In this document: in pieces, positions 47,394 to 57,215 of the stretch
Layout of the letters: each line of letters begins with the position of its first letter
How positions within the stretch are numbered: position 1 is the first letter of the stretch
Translations under genes and position numbers: made by a program
Assembly (NCBI RefSeq): GCF_009498235.1
Contig: NZ_CP044205.1
Location: 3,163,389 to 3,227,388 of the forward strand
Direction of reading: 5' to 3'
DNA from: Candidatus Methylospira mobilis
GTDB taxonomy: Bacteria > Pseudomonadota > Gammaproteobacteria > Methylococcales > Methylococcaceae
Length of the DNA: 64,000 nucleotides
Notes under the pieces: generated by a model
The model's database searches: none
Told to the model about the DNA's origin: nothing
Seen by the model: only the letters and a program-made list of their open reading frames with translations

Positions 47394-48121
47394 ACATGGA
47401 AACCGGTAACAATCTGGCGGAGCGCATTATACTGATTACCGGCGCTGCGGGCAGCCTGGGCCGTGTCGCAGCCATGGCCTGCGCCCATGCCGGAGCGCAG
47501 TTGATTCTGCTCGACAAGGAACCACGTCCTCTGGAACAGATCTACGATGCCGTTGTATCGGCGAACTGCCTGCCTCCGGCGCTGTACCCGCTTGATCTGG
47601 AGCAATCGGGAGAACAGGATTACAACGCTCTGTCAGACGCCATAGATAAGGAATTCGGGAAACTGCACGGTCTGCTGCACAGCGCAGCCGAACTGGGTAC
47701 ATTGTCCCCGCTCGATCAGGTCGATGAATGCGACTGGAACCGCCTGATAGCCGTTAACCTCACAGCCGCTCACCTGCTAACGCGTTCTGTGCTGCCCTTA
47801 CTGGCACTCGGAAGCGATGCCCGCGTGGTATTCACCACCGACTCATCGGCACGGCATGGCAACGCCTACTGGGGAGCTTACGGAGTTGCCAAAATAGCGC
47901 TGGAAGGCATGGCCGGAATATTGGCCCGCGAGCAGGAGAGCGCCGGTAACGTATGCGTCAACATCTTTGCGCCTGGACCGGTGCAATCGCGCATGCGCCG
48001 CCGCTCGCATCCTGGCGAACCGGTAGAAACATTGCCATCGGCTGCGTCCCTGGCCAGGCATTATCTTTTTTTGCTCGGCCCCGCCAGCCGAGGCGTGAAC
48101 GGGCAGTTGATCAAGGCATGA
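47390..48121 (+). CDS. Short-chain dehydrogenase, YciK-like
   Basis: 243 aa, start ATG overlapping the mupP stop by four bases. Rossmann motif LITGAAGSLGRVAAMACAHA, the active site with Ser in FTTDSSARHGNAYWGAYGVA (YxxxK present as YGVAK), and C-terminal GVNGQLIKA. YciK-type SDRs are common next to mupP; substrate unknown. Confidence 0.88.
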   Translation: MNMETGNNLAERIILITGAAGSLGRVAAMACAHAGAQLILLDKEPRPLEQIYDAVVSANCLPPALYPLDLEQSGEQDYNALSDAIDKEFGKLHGLLHSAAELGTLSPLDQVDECDWNRLIAVNLTAAHLLTRSVLPLLALGSDARVVFTTDSSARHGNAYWGAYGVAKIALEGMAGILAREQESAGNVCVNIFAPGPVQSRMRRRSHPGEPVETLPSAASLARHYLFLLGPASRGVNGQLIKA

Positions 48122-48173
48122 TAAAAAGCGACTTCGCCAGAATAACTCAATACAAAAGTGGAACACAATAACG

Positions 48174-48722
48174 ATGTATGGCCGTGAAAGCATAGCATTA
48201 CTCAGGGACGTCGAAGCGATACGCATCCCCGAAGGCACCCCTGTCGCATTGCCGCAGGGCCACATAGTCACGCTGTTCCAGTCGCTGGGCGGCAACTTCA
48301 CCGTCACCGACGAGCGCGGCAACATGGTGCGCATCACAGGAGACGATGCCGACGCGCTGGGCAAGGAACCCTCCACCCTGAACCCGCTTGAAGCGGGCGA
48401 AGACAGCGCAGCCGTGGAAAAAAATGTCTGGGCCATGATGCGCACCGTTTTCGATCCGGAAATACCGGTCAACATCGTCGAACTCGGGCTGGTTTATCAA
48501 TGCAAAATAACACCTCACGCGAACGGCGGACATCAGGCCGATGTCGTCATGACCCTGACCGCGCCCGGTTGCGGCATGGGTCCGGTGATACAGCAGGATG
48601 TCGAGCGCGGCATCGGCAGCCTGCCCGGCGTCACTGCCGTCAATGTCGAAGTGGTTTTCGATCCGCCCTGGTCGCGCGACATGATGTCGGAAGCGGCACA
48701 GCTGCAACTGGGCATGCTGTAG
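48174..48722 (+). CDS. sufT: Fe-S cluster assembly protein SufT (DUF59)
   Basis: 182 aa. The N-terminal part VALPQGHIVTLFQSLGGNFT and the C-terminal DUF59/MIP18 domain (VFDPEIPVNIVELGLVYQCK, VVMTLTAPGCGMGPVIQQDV, VEVVFDPPWSRDMMSEAAQL) match SufT. It helps maturation of iron-sulphur proteins under high demand. No other suf gene is adjacent; it follows yciK by 52 bases. Confidence 0.9.
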   Translation: MYGRESIALLRDVEAIRIPEGTPVALPQGHIVTLFQSLGGNFTVTDERGNMVRITGDDADALGKEPSTLNPLEAGEDSAAVEKNVWAMMRTVFDPEIPVNIVELGLVYQCKITPHANGGHQADVVMTLTAPGCGMGPVIQQDVERGIGSLPGVTAVNVEVVFDPPWSRDMMSEAAQLQLGML

Positions 48723-49038
48723 TTAGTGTCTGAACGGAAACGCTGCAAGCTATATGAGTCAAGTGATTCAGACATTTCTCGAACACGAAGCAATAAACTG
48801 CACACGAAATACACGAAAATTTTTATATATTTTTTCGTGAACTTCGTGGACAAAAAATCTTTTCTGCTTTATTTATGTGAATATTGAATAAATTATATCT
48901 TCATACTTCAAAGATCTTCGATCAAAGATTTTGTCTGAAACCTTTAGTGAACAAGGCTTGTAGAGTTTCCGTCCAGCATTAGTTATTCTGCACCCGCGCC
49001 GCATGCCGCTTCCCATACCGGTAGCGGCATGGATGCAA
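48723..49038. other. AT-rich intergenic region
   Basis: About 316 bases, markedly AT-rich between 48800 and 48940. It contains repeated CACGAA words (around 48799-48850: CACGAAATACACGAAAA and TTCGTGAACTTCGTGGA, partly inverted) and AAAGATCTTCGATCAAAGAT at 48909-48928. No gene is seen; it may be a decayed repeat. Confidence 0.4.
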
Positions 49039-50736
49039 CTAGCTTTCGGAGCGGCGCATCAGCGCTACAACATCGTCGCAAAACAAGGGCCTGCTGAAGA
49101 GAAAACCTTGCAGCTGCCCGCAACCGGCTTCTTTTAAAAACGATAACTCTTCCCCGGTTTCCACGCCTTCGGCTATGGTTTCCATACCCAGCTGGCTCGC
49201 CATGGCCAATAAGGCGCGGACTATTGCCGCGTTCTGCTCATCGGGTAAGCCGCTGATAAAACTGCGGTCGATTTTGAGTTTATCGAACGGCATCTTTTGC
49301 AAATAAGCCATGCTGGAATAACCGGTACCGAAATCGTCGATGGAAACGCTCACACCCAGCGCCTTGATCCGGCCGAGCACGGCAGCGACCAATTGAGCGT
49401 TATGCACCAGCACGCTTTCCGTCACTTCAATATCCAGATATTCGGCGGGCAGGCCGGTCTCACCCAGCACTTTTTCCACCAGCGCCACCAGGTCTTGCTG
49501 GCGTAATTGCCGCGCCGAAATATTGACGCCCATTTTCAGTCTGGGCAGACCGGCATCCATCCAAAGCCTGGCCTGTCGGCAAGCTGTTTGCATCACCCAC
49601 TCCCCAATCTCCAGAATAGCGCCGTTTTCCTCCGCCAGAGGGATAAAACGCGCAGGTGAAATCAACCCCACAACCGGATGCCGCCACCGCACCAGCGCTT
49701 CCACGCCGATCACCGCCCCGCTCGTCAGACACACTTGCGGTTGATATTGTAAAAACAGTTCTCCGGCGGCAACGGCCTGATGTAACGCGCTTTCCATATC
49801 CAGTCTGTCCTGCGGAGGCATGGAAACCGCGGGATCGTAATGGCAACAGTTATCTCCGCCCTGGCTGCGCGCGCGCGTCATTTCCGCCTGCGCATTACCT
49901 ACCAGTCTGTCCAGTTGTTCAGCGTGGTCTGGGTATCGGGCCGTACCGATACTCGCCGTCAGAATAATTTTCTTTTCCTCTACAAAAAACGGCTGACGGA
50001 TTGCGTGACGTAGAGCGTCCATGGATTTATCCAGCATACAGCCCGATAGGTCCGATAATACCAGCAGGAAAGTTCCACCGGCCAGACGGCAGATCTGGCC
50101 GGAGCTGGGGGCCGTTTCCATCAAGCGGCCGGCGATCTGCACCAGTAAGGCGTCCGCCCCAGCCGGAGTGAGGCCGGCGCTGATTTCGACAAAACGGTCG
50201 AGACCCACACAGACAGCCGTTAACGGAACATTCCGGGCAGCCAGTTCGACGAACGCTTCCGCCAGCGCAAAACGGTTTTTCAAGCCGGTTACTGCATCGA
50301 TATGGCTGTGCTGCCGCAATTCCGACTTAAGTTGATCCAATTGCTGCCGCAACCCCACGGCAACCGCGTTCTGACGCGCGAAACGGCTATGGATGGAATC
50401 CAGCACGTCTCCCCTGGTAAAAGGCTTGGTTAAATAATCATCCGCGCCCAGCTTCAACCCCGCGCGGAAATCCTGCGGGTCCGCCATAGCCGTCAGAAAA
50501 ATAAACGGGATGGATGCGGTGGACGGATCGGCGCGCAGAGCCGCAAGCACGCCATGTCCGTCCAGTTCAGGCATGCCCACATCGCTGATGATGAGATCAG
50601 GACAAAAACTGCGGACGCAAGCCAATCCGGCTCGGCCGTTTTCCGCGCCCATCACTTCGAAACCCTCCACGCGCAGCAGGCGCAGCAGATTATTGCGTAT
50701 ATCGACTTCGTCTTCTATTATCAGAATTCTGCTCAT
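49039..50736 (-). CDS. Response regulator with degenerate GGDEF and intact EAL domain
   Basis: 565 aa. REC domain (residues 1-120) with acidic pair E9/D11-type residues, phosphoacceptor D52 in PDLIISDVGMPELDG and K104 in YLTKPF. The GGDEF domain (about 150-300) has lost its catalytic signature: the motif reads LAGGTF, so cyclase activity is unlikely. The EAL domain (about 310-560) is intact: GVEALVRWRHPVVG, ITESVL-like IEVTESVLV, DDFGTGYSSMAYLQ, KLKIDRSFI and AEGVET. Predicted: phosphorylation-controlled c-di-GMP phosphodiesterase. Divergent from the histidine kinase at 50986. Confidence 0.9.
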   Translation of the reverse strand: MSRILIIEDEVDIRNNLLRLLRVEGFEVMGAENGRAGLACVRSFCPDLIISDVGMPELDGHGVLAALRADPSTASIPFIFLTAMADPQDFRAGLKLGADDYLTKPFTRGDVLDSIHSRFARQNAVAVGLRQQLDQLKSELRQHSHIDAVTGLKNRFALAEAFVELAARNVPLTAVCVGLDRFVEISAGLTPAGADALLVQIAGRLMETAPSSGQICRLAGGTFLLVLSDLSGCMLDKSMDALRHAIRQPFFVEEKKIILTASIGTARYPDHAEQLDRLVGNAQAEMTRARSQGGDNCCHYDPAVSMPPQDRLDMESALHQAVAAGELFLQYQPQVCLTSGAVIGVEALVRWRHPVVGLISPARFIPLAEENGAILEIGEWVMQTACRQARLWMDAGLPRLKMGVNISARQLRQQDLVALVEKVLGETGLPAEYLDIEVTESVLVHNAQLVAAVLGRIKALGVSVSIDDFGTGYSSMAYLQKMPFDKLKIDRSFISGLPDEQNAAIVRALLAMASQLGMETIAEGVETGEELSFLKEAGCGQLQGFLFSRPLFCDDVVALMRRSES

Positions 50737-50985
50737 GATGCTATCGGCACACTAATATTGCATTCCGCCGATTTAAAAAACCGGAATATCCAATTAAGAT
50801 AGCACACTCCACCCGTATTCGAACTGACCCATGAGCCGTCATGCCGAATGAAGACAGTTGCAACCGGGAGATGGATAGGAACTGACTCACAACCGCAATG
50901 CAAGTCTCAGTATGATAAAATGTTTGTTTTTCCTTATCGATTTTATCTCCCTCTGGAGCAAACGGAAAAACCGGACTATCAAATA

Positions 50986-53037
50986 ATGACTGCTCAATCC
51001 GGTTCCAGTCCCGAGCTTAAATTTCGCGAAAGCGAAGATATTTTCCACTTGATCACGGAAAATATGGACGACCTGATCATGGTGCTCGATACCGAAGGGC
51101 TGCCCGTTTATAAAAGCCCCTCCTACCGGCGGGTATTAGGAGATCTGAGCGACGAGAGCGCAGTTTCGCTCGATCACGTTCATCCCGATGACAGAGCGCG
51201 TATCAAGAGCATCTTCCAGAAAGTCATTGCCAGCGGTCAAGGTCAGCGTACCGAGTACCGTTACCTGTTCCGCAGCGGCGAAATACGTCACATGGAGTCC
51301 CAGTCCAGCGTGATACGCGACGAAAACGGCCGGATACGCAATATTCTCATCGTTGCCCGCGACATCAGCGAACGCAAACGAGCCGAAGACGAGTTCCGTT
51401 TGCTCAACCAGGAACTGGAATCGCGGATCAGAGCCCGGACGGAGCAAATACGCCACCAGCGCGATGTACTCGTGGAACTGGCTCACCTCGACAAAAGCGA
51501 CTTCAGGCATGCCCTGACCAAAATATTGGGAGCGGCGGCAACCGCGCTGAATGTCGAGCGCGTCAGCTTCTGGCGGCTGGCCGGGAACAAAAGCCGTATC
51601 GAATGCGAGCAGCTGTTTCTAAACTCGCGCGGCGAACCCGATCCGGAAGCGGCGGGGATAATCCTCCTGAAACAGGATTTCCCGGATTACTTCGCGGCCA
51701 TACTGCAACAGCAGACATTGATCGCCGATGACGCGCGCACTCATCCGGCAACCCGGGCTTTCACGCCATCCTACCTTACACCGTACGCTATCTTTTCCAT
51801 GCTCGATGTCGCCGTGTGGTTTCGAGGCAATATAGTCGGGATTTTATGCCACGAACAGGTCGGCGACGCACGCCTGTGGACGCCGGAAGAAGTCGATTTC
51901 GCATCGTCAATCGCCACGATGCTTGCTCTGGCGCTGGAAGCATCCAGCCGCGCGCAGGCGGAAACCGAGCGCGCCGTCATACTCGAAAACTCGGAAATCG
52001 GCATTTCCCTGCACAAGGATCGCCGCATGATGTGGGCAAACCGTAAAATGGAAGAGTTGTTCGGCTTTGACAGGAACGAACGTGTCGGCCTGACAGCGGA
52101 ATCGCAGTTCGCCACTCCCGAATCATTTGACGAAGTCGGAAAACTCGCCTACCCCATGCTTGCGCAAGGGTTGGTATTTCGGCGCGAGTATGAAATGCTG
52201 CGCAAGGATGGGACAAAATTCTGGTGCCAGATTTCCGGCAAAGCCATCGATCCGGACGATTTGTCCAAAGGCTCCATCTGGACTTCGGAAGATATCAGCG
52301 AACGTATACGCCAGGAACGGGAAATTCGCAATGCGCTGGAAAAGGAACGCCAGCTCAACGAACTCAAAAACCGCTTTGTTTCGATGACTTCGCACGAGTT
52401 TCGCACGCCGCTCAGTACGATACTGTCATCCACTGAACTGTTGCAGCATTACCACGACCGTCTCCCGGCTGAAGAAAGAGGCGAAATACTCAACAGCATA
52501 CAAACAGCCGTTAAACGCATGACCGCCATGCTGGACGAAATATTGATCATCGGCAAAGCCGACGCCGGGCGCATGGAGTTCAACCCCCAGCCCATGGAAT
52601 TGAGCACTTTCTGCAACCGGTTGCTGGAAGAGTTTCGCCGCGCCGCCCCCGGCAATATCCGCTTTGCCTATTCTCCCCCCCTATGCAGGGAGGTATGCAT
52701 GGATGAAAAACTGCTGCGGCATATCCTCAGCAACCTGCTTTCCAACGCCATCAAGTATTCGCCGCATGGCGGGACGGTTTCATTCGGCGCTGCCTGTAAC
52801 GCCGATGCCGTGGTTTTCAAAATATGCGACCAGGGCATAGGAATCCCTGAGGAGGATTTGCCGCACTTGTTCGAAAGCTTCCACCGCGCCGGAAACGTCG
52901 GCAACATTTCCGGCACAGGGTTGGGACTCAGTATCGTCAAACGTTCGGTAGAACGTCACGGCGGCGACATAGAAATAGAAAGCCGGCTCGGACTGAACAC
53001 GACTTTCCTGGTTACGATTCCCTTGCAGCAGACATAG
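50986..53037 (+). CDS. PAS-GAF-PAS hybrid sensor histidine kinase
   Basis: 683 aa from the ATG at 50986; upstream in-frame ATGs at 50848 and 50920 are alternatives and the start is not settled. Soluble: no membrane segment. Order: PAS (HLITENMDDLIMVLDTEGLP, with HPDDRARIK and ARDISERKRAEDEF at its end), a coiled coil, GAF (VWFRGNIVGILCHEQVGDAR), second PAS (MMWANRKMEELFGFDRNERV), HisKA with the phosphorylated His in SMTSHEFRTPLSTILSS, and HATPase with NLLSNAIKYSPHGG, DQGIGIPEEDLPHLFE and GTGLGLSIVKRSVERHGG. Probably the partner of the divergent REC-EAL protein. Confidence 0.85.
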   Translation: MTAQSGSSPELKFRESEDIFHLITENMDDLIMVLDTEGLPVYKSPSYRRVLGDLSDESAVSLDHVHPDDRARIKSIFQKVIASGQGQRTEYRYLFRSGEIRHMESQSSVIRDENGRIRNILIVARDISERKRAEDEFRLLNQELESRIRARTEQIRHQRDVLVELAHLDKSDFRHALTKILGAAATALNVERVSFWRLAGNKSRIECEQLFLNSRGEPDPEAAGIILLKQDFPDYFAAILQQQTLIADDARTHPATRAFTPSYLTPYAIFSMLDVAVWFRGNIVGILCHEQVGDARLWTPEEVDFASSIATMLALALEASSRAQAETERAVILENSEIGISLHKDRRMMWANRKMEELFGFDRNERVGLTAESQFATPESFDEVGKLAYPMLAQGLVFRREYEMLRKDGTKFWCQISGKAIDPDDLSKGSIWTSEDISERIRQEREIRNALEKERQLNELKNRFVSMTSHEFRTPLSTILSSTELLQHYHDRLPAEERGEILNSIQTAVKRMTAMLDEILIIGKADAGRMEFNPQPMELSTFCNRLLEEFRRAAPGNIRFAYSPPLCREVCMDEKLLRHILSNLLSNAIKYSPHGGTVSFGAACNADAVVFKICDQGIGIPEEDLPHLFESFHRAGNVGNISGTGLGLSIVKRSVERHGGDIEIESRLGLNTTFLVTIPLQQT

Positions 53038-53045
53038 CGGTGGTC

Positions 53046-54281
53046 ATGCAAAACGCCTCCATTGCCGTTATAGGCGCGGGTCCGGCTGGACTGATGGCCG
53101 CAGAAGTGCTGATACGGAACGGATACCGGGTGCATGTCTTCGATGCCATGCCTTCGGCAGGACGCAAACTGTTGATGGCCGGCAAGGGTGGACTCAATAT
53201 TACTCATTCGGAAGCCTTCGACAATTTTGTGACGCGTTACGGCGACCGGCAAAGCCGGCTCAAACCCTTGATCCGCAATTTCGATGCAGCGGCAATCACC
53301 GAATGGCTGAAGCAACTGGCAATCGGCACCTTCACCGGCACATCCGGGCGTATCTTTCCGAGCGAGATGAAATCGGCGCCATTGTTGCGCGCCTGGCTGC
53401 GCAGGCTCCGCAGCGAAGGCGTGCAGTTCCACATGCGCCACCGCTGGAAGGGCTGGGATAAAAACCATCAAGCACTGCTGTTCGATACCGTGCATGGCGA
53501 ACAAACCGTTAACACGAATGCGACCGTGCTGACCCTGGGCGGCGGCAGTTGGTCCAGGCTCGGCTCCGACGGCCAGTGGGTTGGGCTGTTAAAATCGCGC
53601 GGTATCGCTATCGCCGATCTGGTGCCGTCGAACTGCGGATTCGATACCGATTGGAGCGATCATTATTGTCAGCGCTTTCAAGGCCAAGCGCTGAAACCGG
53701 TCGCGCTGTCGGTCATGCAGGGCGATGGCGGCTACGCCTCGCGCATGGGAGAACTGACCGTTACCGCCACCGGTCTGGAGGGCAGCCTGATTTACGCATA
53801 CAGTCCGCTGCTGCGCGAACAAATCCAAACCTTCGGGGAGTCCGTCGTTTATCTGGACTTATTGCCGGGCAAGGACAGCCTGAAGCTGCAAAAAGCGCTG
53901 GCAAAACCGCGCGGCGCAAAATCCTGGCCGCACCACCTGCGCAGTTGCGCCGGGCTGACCGGCGCAAAAGCAGGGCTGCTGCGCGAAGTTTCATCGCCCG
54001 AGGACTGGAGCGACTCGCAATATCTGGCCGAACTGATCAAACGGCTCCCGGTCAGACTGTTATCCACCCGCCCGCTGGACGAAGCGATCAGCAGCGGCGG
54101 CGGCGTTTGCTTCGAAGCGTTGGACGAATCGCTAATGCTGCAACAGCTGCCGGGCGTTTTTTGCGCAGGGGAAATGCTGGACTGGGAAGCGCCGACCGGC
54201 GGCTATCTGCTGACCGCCTGTCTGGCGAGCGGCCGCGCTGCGGGTCATGGGGTAATTCGGTGGCTGGATAGCCGTTCGTAA
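53046..54281 (+). CDS. TIGR03862-type FAD flavoprotein (HI0933-like)
   Basis: 411 aa; start taken at the ATG at 53046, with a GTG two codons earlier as alternative. FAD-binding Rossmann motif AVIGAGPAGLMAAEVLIRNG at the start, KLLMAGKGGLNITHSE, LTLGGGSWSRLGSDGQWVGL, and C-terminal GVFCAGEMLDWEAPTGGYLL. This family of NAD(P)/FAD oxidoreductases has no established physiological reaction in bacteria like this. It follows the kinase after 8 bases. Confidence 0.85.
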   Translation: MQNASIAVIGAGPAGLMAAEVLIRNGYRVHVFDAMPSAGRKLLMAGKGGLNITHSEAFDNFVTRYGDRQSRLKPLIRNFDAAAITEWLKQLAIGTFTGTSGRIFPSEMKSAPLLRAWLRRLRSEGVQFHMRHRWKGWDKNHQALLFDTVHGEQTVNTNATVLTLGGGSWSRLGSDGQWVGLLKSRGIAIADLVPSNCGFDTDWSDHYCQRFQGQALKPVALSVMQGDGGYASRMGELTVTATGLEGSLIYAYSPLLREQIQTFGESVVYLDLLPGKDSLKLQKALAKPRGAKSWPHHLRSCAGLTGAKAGLLREVSSPEDWSDSQYLAELIKRLPVRLLSTRPLDEAISSGGGVCFEALDESLMLQQLPGVFCAGEMLDWEAPTGGYLLTACLASGRAAGHGVIRWLDSRS

Positions 54282-54526
54282 ATTTACCGCGGCAGTTTGA
54301 AGCAGCGCGCCTTTGACTTGGATTCTATGGATATAAATATCCTGATGGTATTACTCTAGCATTGGCAGCACGCAGAAAGTCCAGATTTTCCCTCAAAGAA
54401 TTAAGTTGATTAGGATCTGTTAATTAAAAACCGTTACAGTTTAAATAAAAAATAACTGTAAAATAATAAACATGAAAGCAATTGATGTCGCGCTTGTTTT
54501 TTAGCAGCTCATTAGGCGAGGAAGAC

Positions 54527-55552
54527 ATGAAGTACGATAGATACGTGATTTTAGATTGTGAACTAGCCTGTTCTAACATTTTACGGAAGCAGAGGGATAT
54601 TAGCTTCACAAAGTTCAAATCTCATGAAGCCGATTATATACGCCTTGACCCCATAACATTGATGAATCCTCCAGACAATGCACTGGGTGAGCTAACACCG
54701 TTTTCAAAAATAATAATAATCGGACATGGAAGTAAAAAGGAGGCTACCATATCACCCGCCACTAACAATAGCATTGATAAAGATCTTAGCAGTATAACCC
54801 CAGATCTTATTGCAACCTTCCTACAAAAATACATACCAATGAAAGCCGGCCACGACGACGAGGAGCGAGTATATGAAATAAGGAGTGGGTTTATAAAAAG
54901 AAGGCTTACACTGCAATTGTGTGTTTGCTACGCGGCAGACATAAACGGAGAAAAAGAAATTCTAATGTCCTCACTATATGAGCAATTCATTGCGAAACAA
55001 CTTCAAAAAATACATCTGGTTGGATATAAAAAAAAGGTCTGGACAACCCAAATACAAAGATTTCCCCTCCACCATAAACTCGGCGAACTCCAATTAGCAA
55101 AGATGTCTCCGGGAGACAAATTTGAATTTTTCAAAAAAAATCAAGAGCGAATAAACAATAAATTCATTATTACCCCGGAATCATATGATGACTATAATAA
55201 TAAACAAAAAGACAGTCCATTATTATGCTACGACATAGACTGGAAGATGTTCAGACTGGAAATACTTAAACAGTTACACGTAGAAATAAAAAGCGATCAC
55301 TGGAGCACAAAAGGACAGAAGTTTTTCGGCGATAAAAAACCCCCTACAGGCATACAGGAAATAAGGAAATTATTTCGCGAAGAATCTTTCAGCGACGAAA
55401 CCGAATATGATCCTCACAAACATGGAGATCTGTTCAAAAAAACATTAAAAATAATAAATAGTAGACTTAAGAATAGCGGCTCAAACAGGGATACCTATAC
55501 CACTGATTTTTATCAAAGATATAAAGAAACCATGGAAATGGATACTCCTTAA
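54527..55552 (+). CDS. Uncharacterised protein with caspase-like (clan CD) His/Cys signature
   Basis: 341 aa, ATG at 54527 with GAGGA upstream. Not recognised by name. KIIIIGHGSKKEATISPATN puts a GHG with H67 after a hydrophobic strand; RRLTLQLCVCYAADINGEKE puts Cys (C132/C134) at the end of a second strand about 65 residues later, followed by KIHLVGYKKKVW. This order is that of C80/C11/CHAT-type cysteine peptidases. The gene is strongly AT-rich and rich in Lys/Asn/Ile compared with its neighbours, which suggests transfer. No signal peptide. A role as toxin, effector or self-processing protein is inference. Confidence 0.55.
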   Translation: MKYDRYVILDCELACSNILRKQRDISFTKFKSHEADYIRLDPITLMNPPDNALGELTPFSKIIIIGHGSKKEATISPATNNSIDKDLSSITPDLIATFLQKYIPMKAGHDDEERVYEIRSGFIKRRLTLQLCVCYAADINGEKEILMSSLYEQFIAKQLQKIHLVGYKKKVWTTQIQRFPLHHKLGELQLAKMSPGDKFEFFKKNQERINNKFIITPESYDDYNNKQKDSPLLCYDIDWKMFRLEILKQLHVEIKSDHWSTKGQKFFGDKKPPTGIQEIRKLFREESFSDETEYDPHKHGDLFKKTLKIINSRLKNSGSNRDTYTTDFYQRYKETMEMDTP

Positions 55553-55632
55553 TGATGGCGCAACCCAAAATGACATCCACTTTACTTACCCTCCCAATAA
55601 TCTTGTGCATTGATTTAATTTAATATTTTACC

Positions 55633-57048
55633 ATGTCATACGATTCAAAGTTAATTGTGTGGAGCAGAGTGTATCTTACTGCGAAGCTGAGCCTGATTAC
55701 TGTATTGGTTGTTATGACATCCAGCTGCACATTGATGCAGAAAGCCGTTGAATGGCCAGTGAAAAACATGAATGAGTTGTTTACTGCTCAAACACCGGCC
55801 AAGCCTGTCGATCTGGTCGCTCTACAAGATAGTCTACTCAGGTTTACCGACAGCTATGTCGGCAGCGTCTCGCAATCAACCGGCAAACTCAAACGTGACG
55901 GCGTGGCGCTGTCCCGCGAACAGCAAGTCGCACTCAATCTAAAGTTGACTTCCGATATGCTGTCGCTGGCGACCAGCGCTAATTCATTGATCAATTTAAT
56001 CAACATGGTGGTGTATGTGAGCACCATGCGCATAATGGTCGGAGAAAATTGGACGCCGAGTCAGAACGGCATGGATGAAATGCCCCTGCTGGCTGTGCTT
56101 CGCGATCGCGAGGAAAACATATGGGAGATCGCTTCGCAGTGGCTGACGGCGGAGCAGCGTCTGCAGCTGCGTCAGGCCATTGAACAATGGCGTAAAATCG
56201 GAAGCCGTACTCAACAGAATAGCAGCGGTTTTGCCAGCATATCGCTGGTCAATCAAATTCTTTCCGATACGGAAGTGAAAGAGGCGACAAATAAGCAAAG
56301 TGTCTTTACGCTGCTCGATATCGATCCGTTAGCGAGCTTGGATCCCGCAGCAAAAGAGTTGACCGAAACGCGTTTATTTGGAGAGCGCACGTTGTTTCTC
56401 AGTAAACGAATGCCGCAGATTATCGCTTGGCAGCTGGAGCAGCTTACCGCTCAATCGATCGAGCAGCCGGAAGTTAAAGCCATGGTGTCGAGTGCCGAGC
56501 AAATTGCAGCGGCAGGAGTGCGAATTGGCGGGGTCTTGGAGCAAGCTCCTTCATTGATCCGTAGCGAGCGGAAAAATTTGATCGCTGAACTCAATTCGGC
56601 TCAAGCCGGTTTAACTGCACTATCGGTGCAGTTTGGCAGCGTCTTCGAGCAAGGCGGCAAGATGGCCGAAGCGACCGGAAAAACTCTCGAAGCTTTCAGA
56701 GCCCTCACGGTGCAGTTGAACGAGAACGCCGGGCATACGGGTTCTCAAACGTTCGATGTTCATGACTATGAAGTGCTGGCGGCGCGCGTAGATACCGCCG
56801 CTGAGCATTTAACCGAGCTGCTGCGCGCCTTGCAACCCGGCCTGGAACCCGCCGCAGTCGCTAAATTAACCGCGCTGATCGGGACTCTTACTCAACAAAC
56901 GCAGCAATCAGGTCAAGCGATGATTGATTACGCGTATCGGAAGATACTTACGATGGTGGTTCTGAGCGTTGGAGTGGTTTCCATATTCACGGTGGTCACT
57001 TTTTTTATCTGCAAGTGCATTTCAATAAAATTAAACCGGACGATGTAG
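55633..57048 (+). CDS. Lipoprotein-like protein with C-terminal membrane segment, uncharacterised
   Basis: 471 aa, not recognised. The N-terminus has a hydrophobic stretch ending in a possible lipobox (VLVVMTSSCTLMQKAV, Cys about residue 32). The body is helical with many Gln/Leu repeats (LTAEQRLQLRQAIEQWRKIG, IAAAGVRIGGVLEQAP, LTQQTQQSGQAMIDYAYRK) and a C-terminal hydrophobic segment (TMVVLSVGVVSIFTVVTFFI). Codon use is less AT-rich than in the preceding gene. No start signal is strong; the ATG at 55633 is the first in frame. Confidence 0.7.
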   Translation: MSYDSKLIVWSRVYLTAKLSLITVLVVMTSSCTLMQKAVEWPVKNMNELFTAQTPAKPVDLVALQDSLLRFTDSYVGSVSQSTGKLKRDGVALSREQQVALNLKLTSDMLSLATSANSLINLINMVVYVSTMRIMVGENWTPSQNGMDEMPLLAVLRDREENIWEIASQWLTAEQRLQLRQAIEQWRKIGSRTQQNSSGFASISLVNQILSDTEVKEATNKQSVFTLLDIDPLASLDPAAKELTETRLFGERTLFLSKRMPQIIAWQLEQLTAQSIEQPEVKAMVSSAEQIAAAGVRIGGVLEQAPSLIRSERKNLIAELNSAQAGLTALSVQFGSVFEQGGKMAEATGKTLEAFRALTVQLNENAGHTGSQTFDVHDYEVLAARVDTAAEHLTELLRALQPGLEPAAVAKLTALIGTLTQQTQQSGQAMIDYAYRKILTMVVLSVGVVSIFTVVTFFICKCISIKLNRTM

Positions 57049-57215
57049 CACCGCAGCAAGTATTACGGCTTGAGGTCCATGGCAATGAGCCATGATCGAA
57101 TTTGATGTATGTAGCCTCAAGATCCCGATTGTTCGTGATGCCGGTGTCGCCGACCGCAAGGGTGACAAGTGTTTCTTCGGCGCGATTTGCGGGGCTCGGG
57201 CCGATTAATTCGCTA

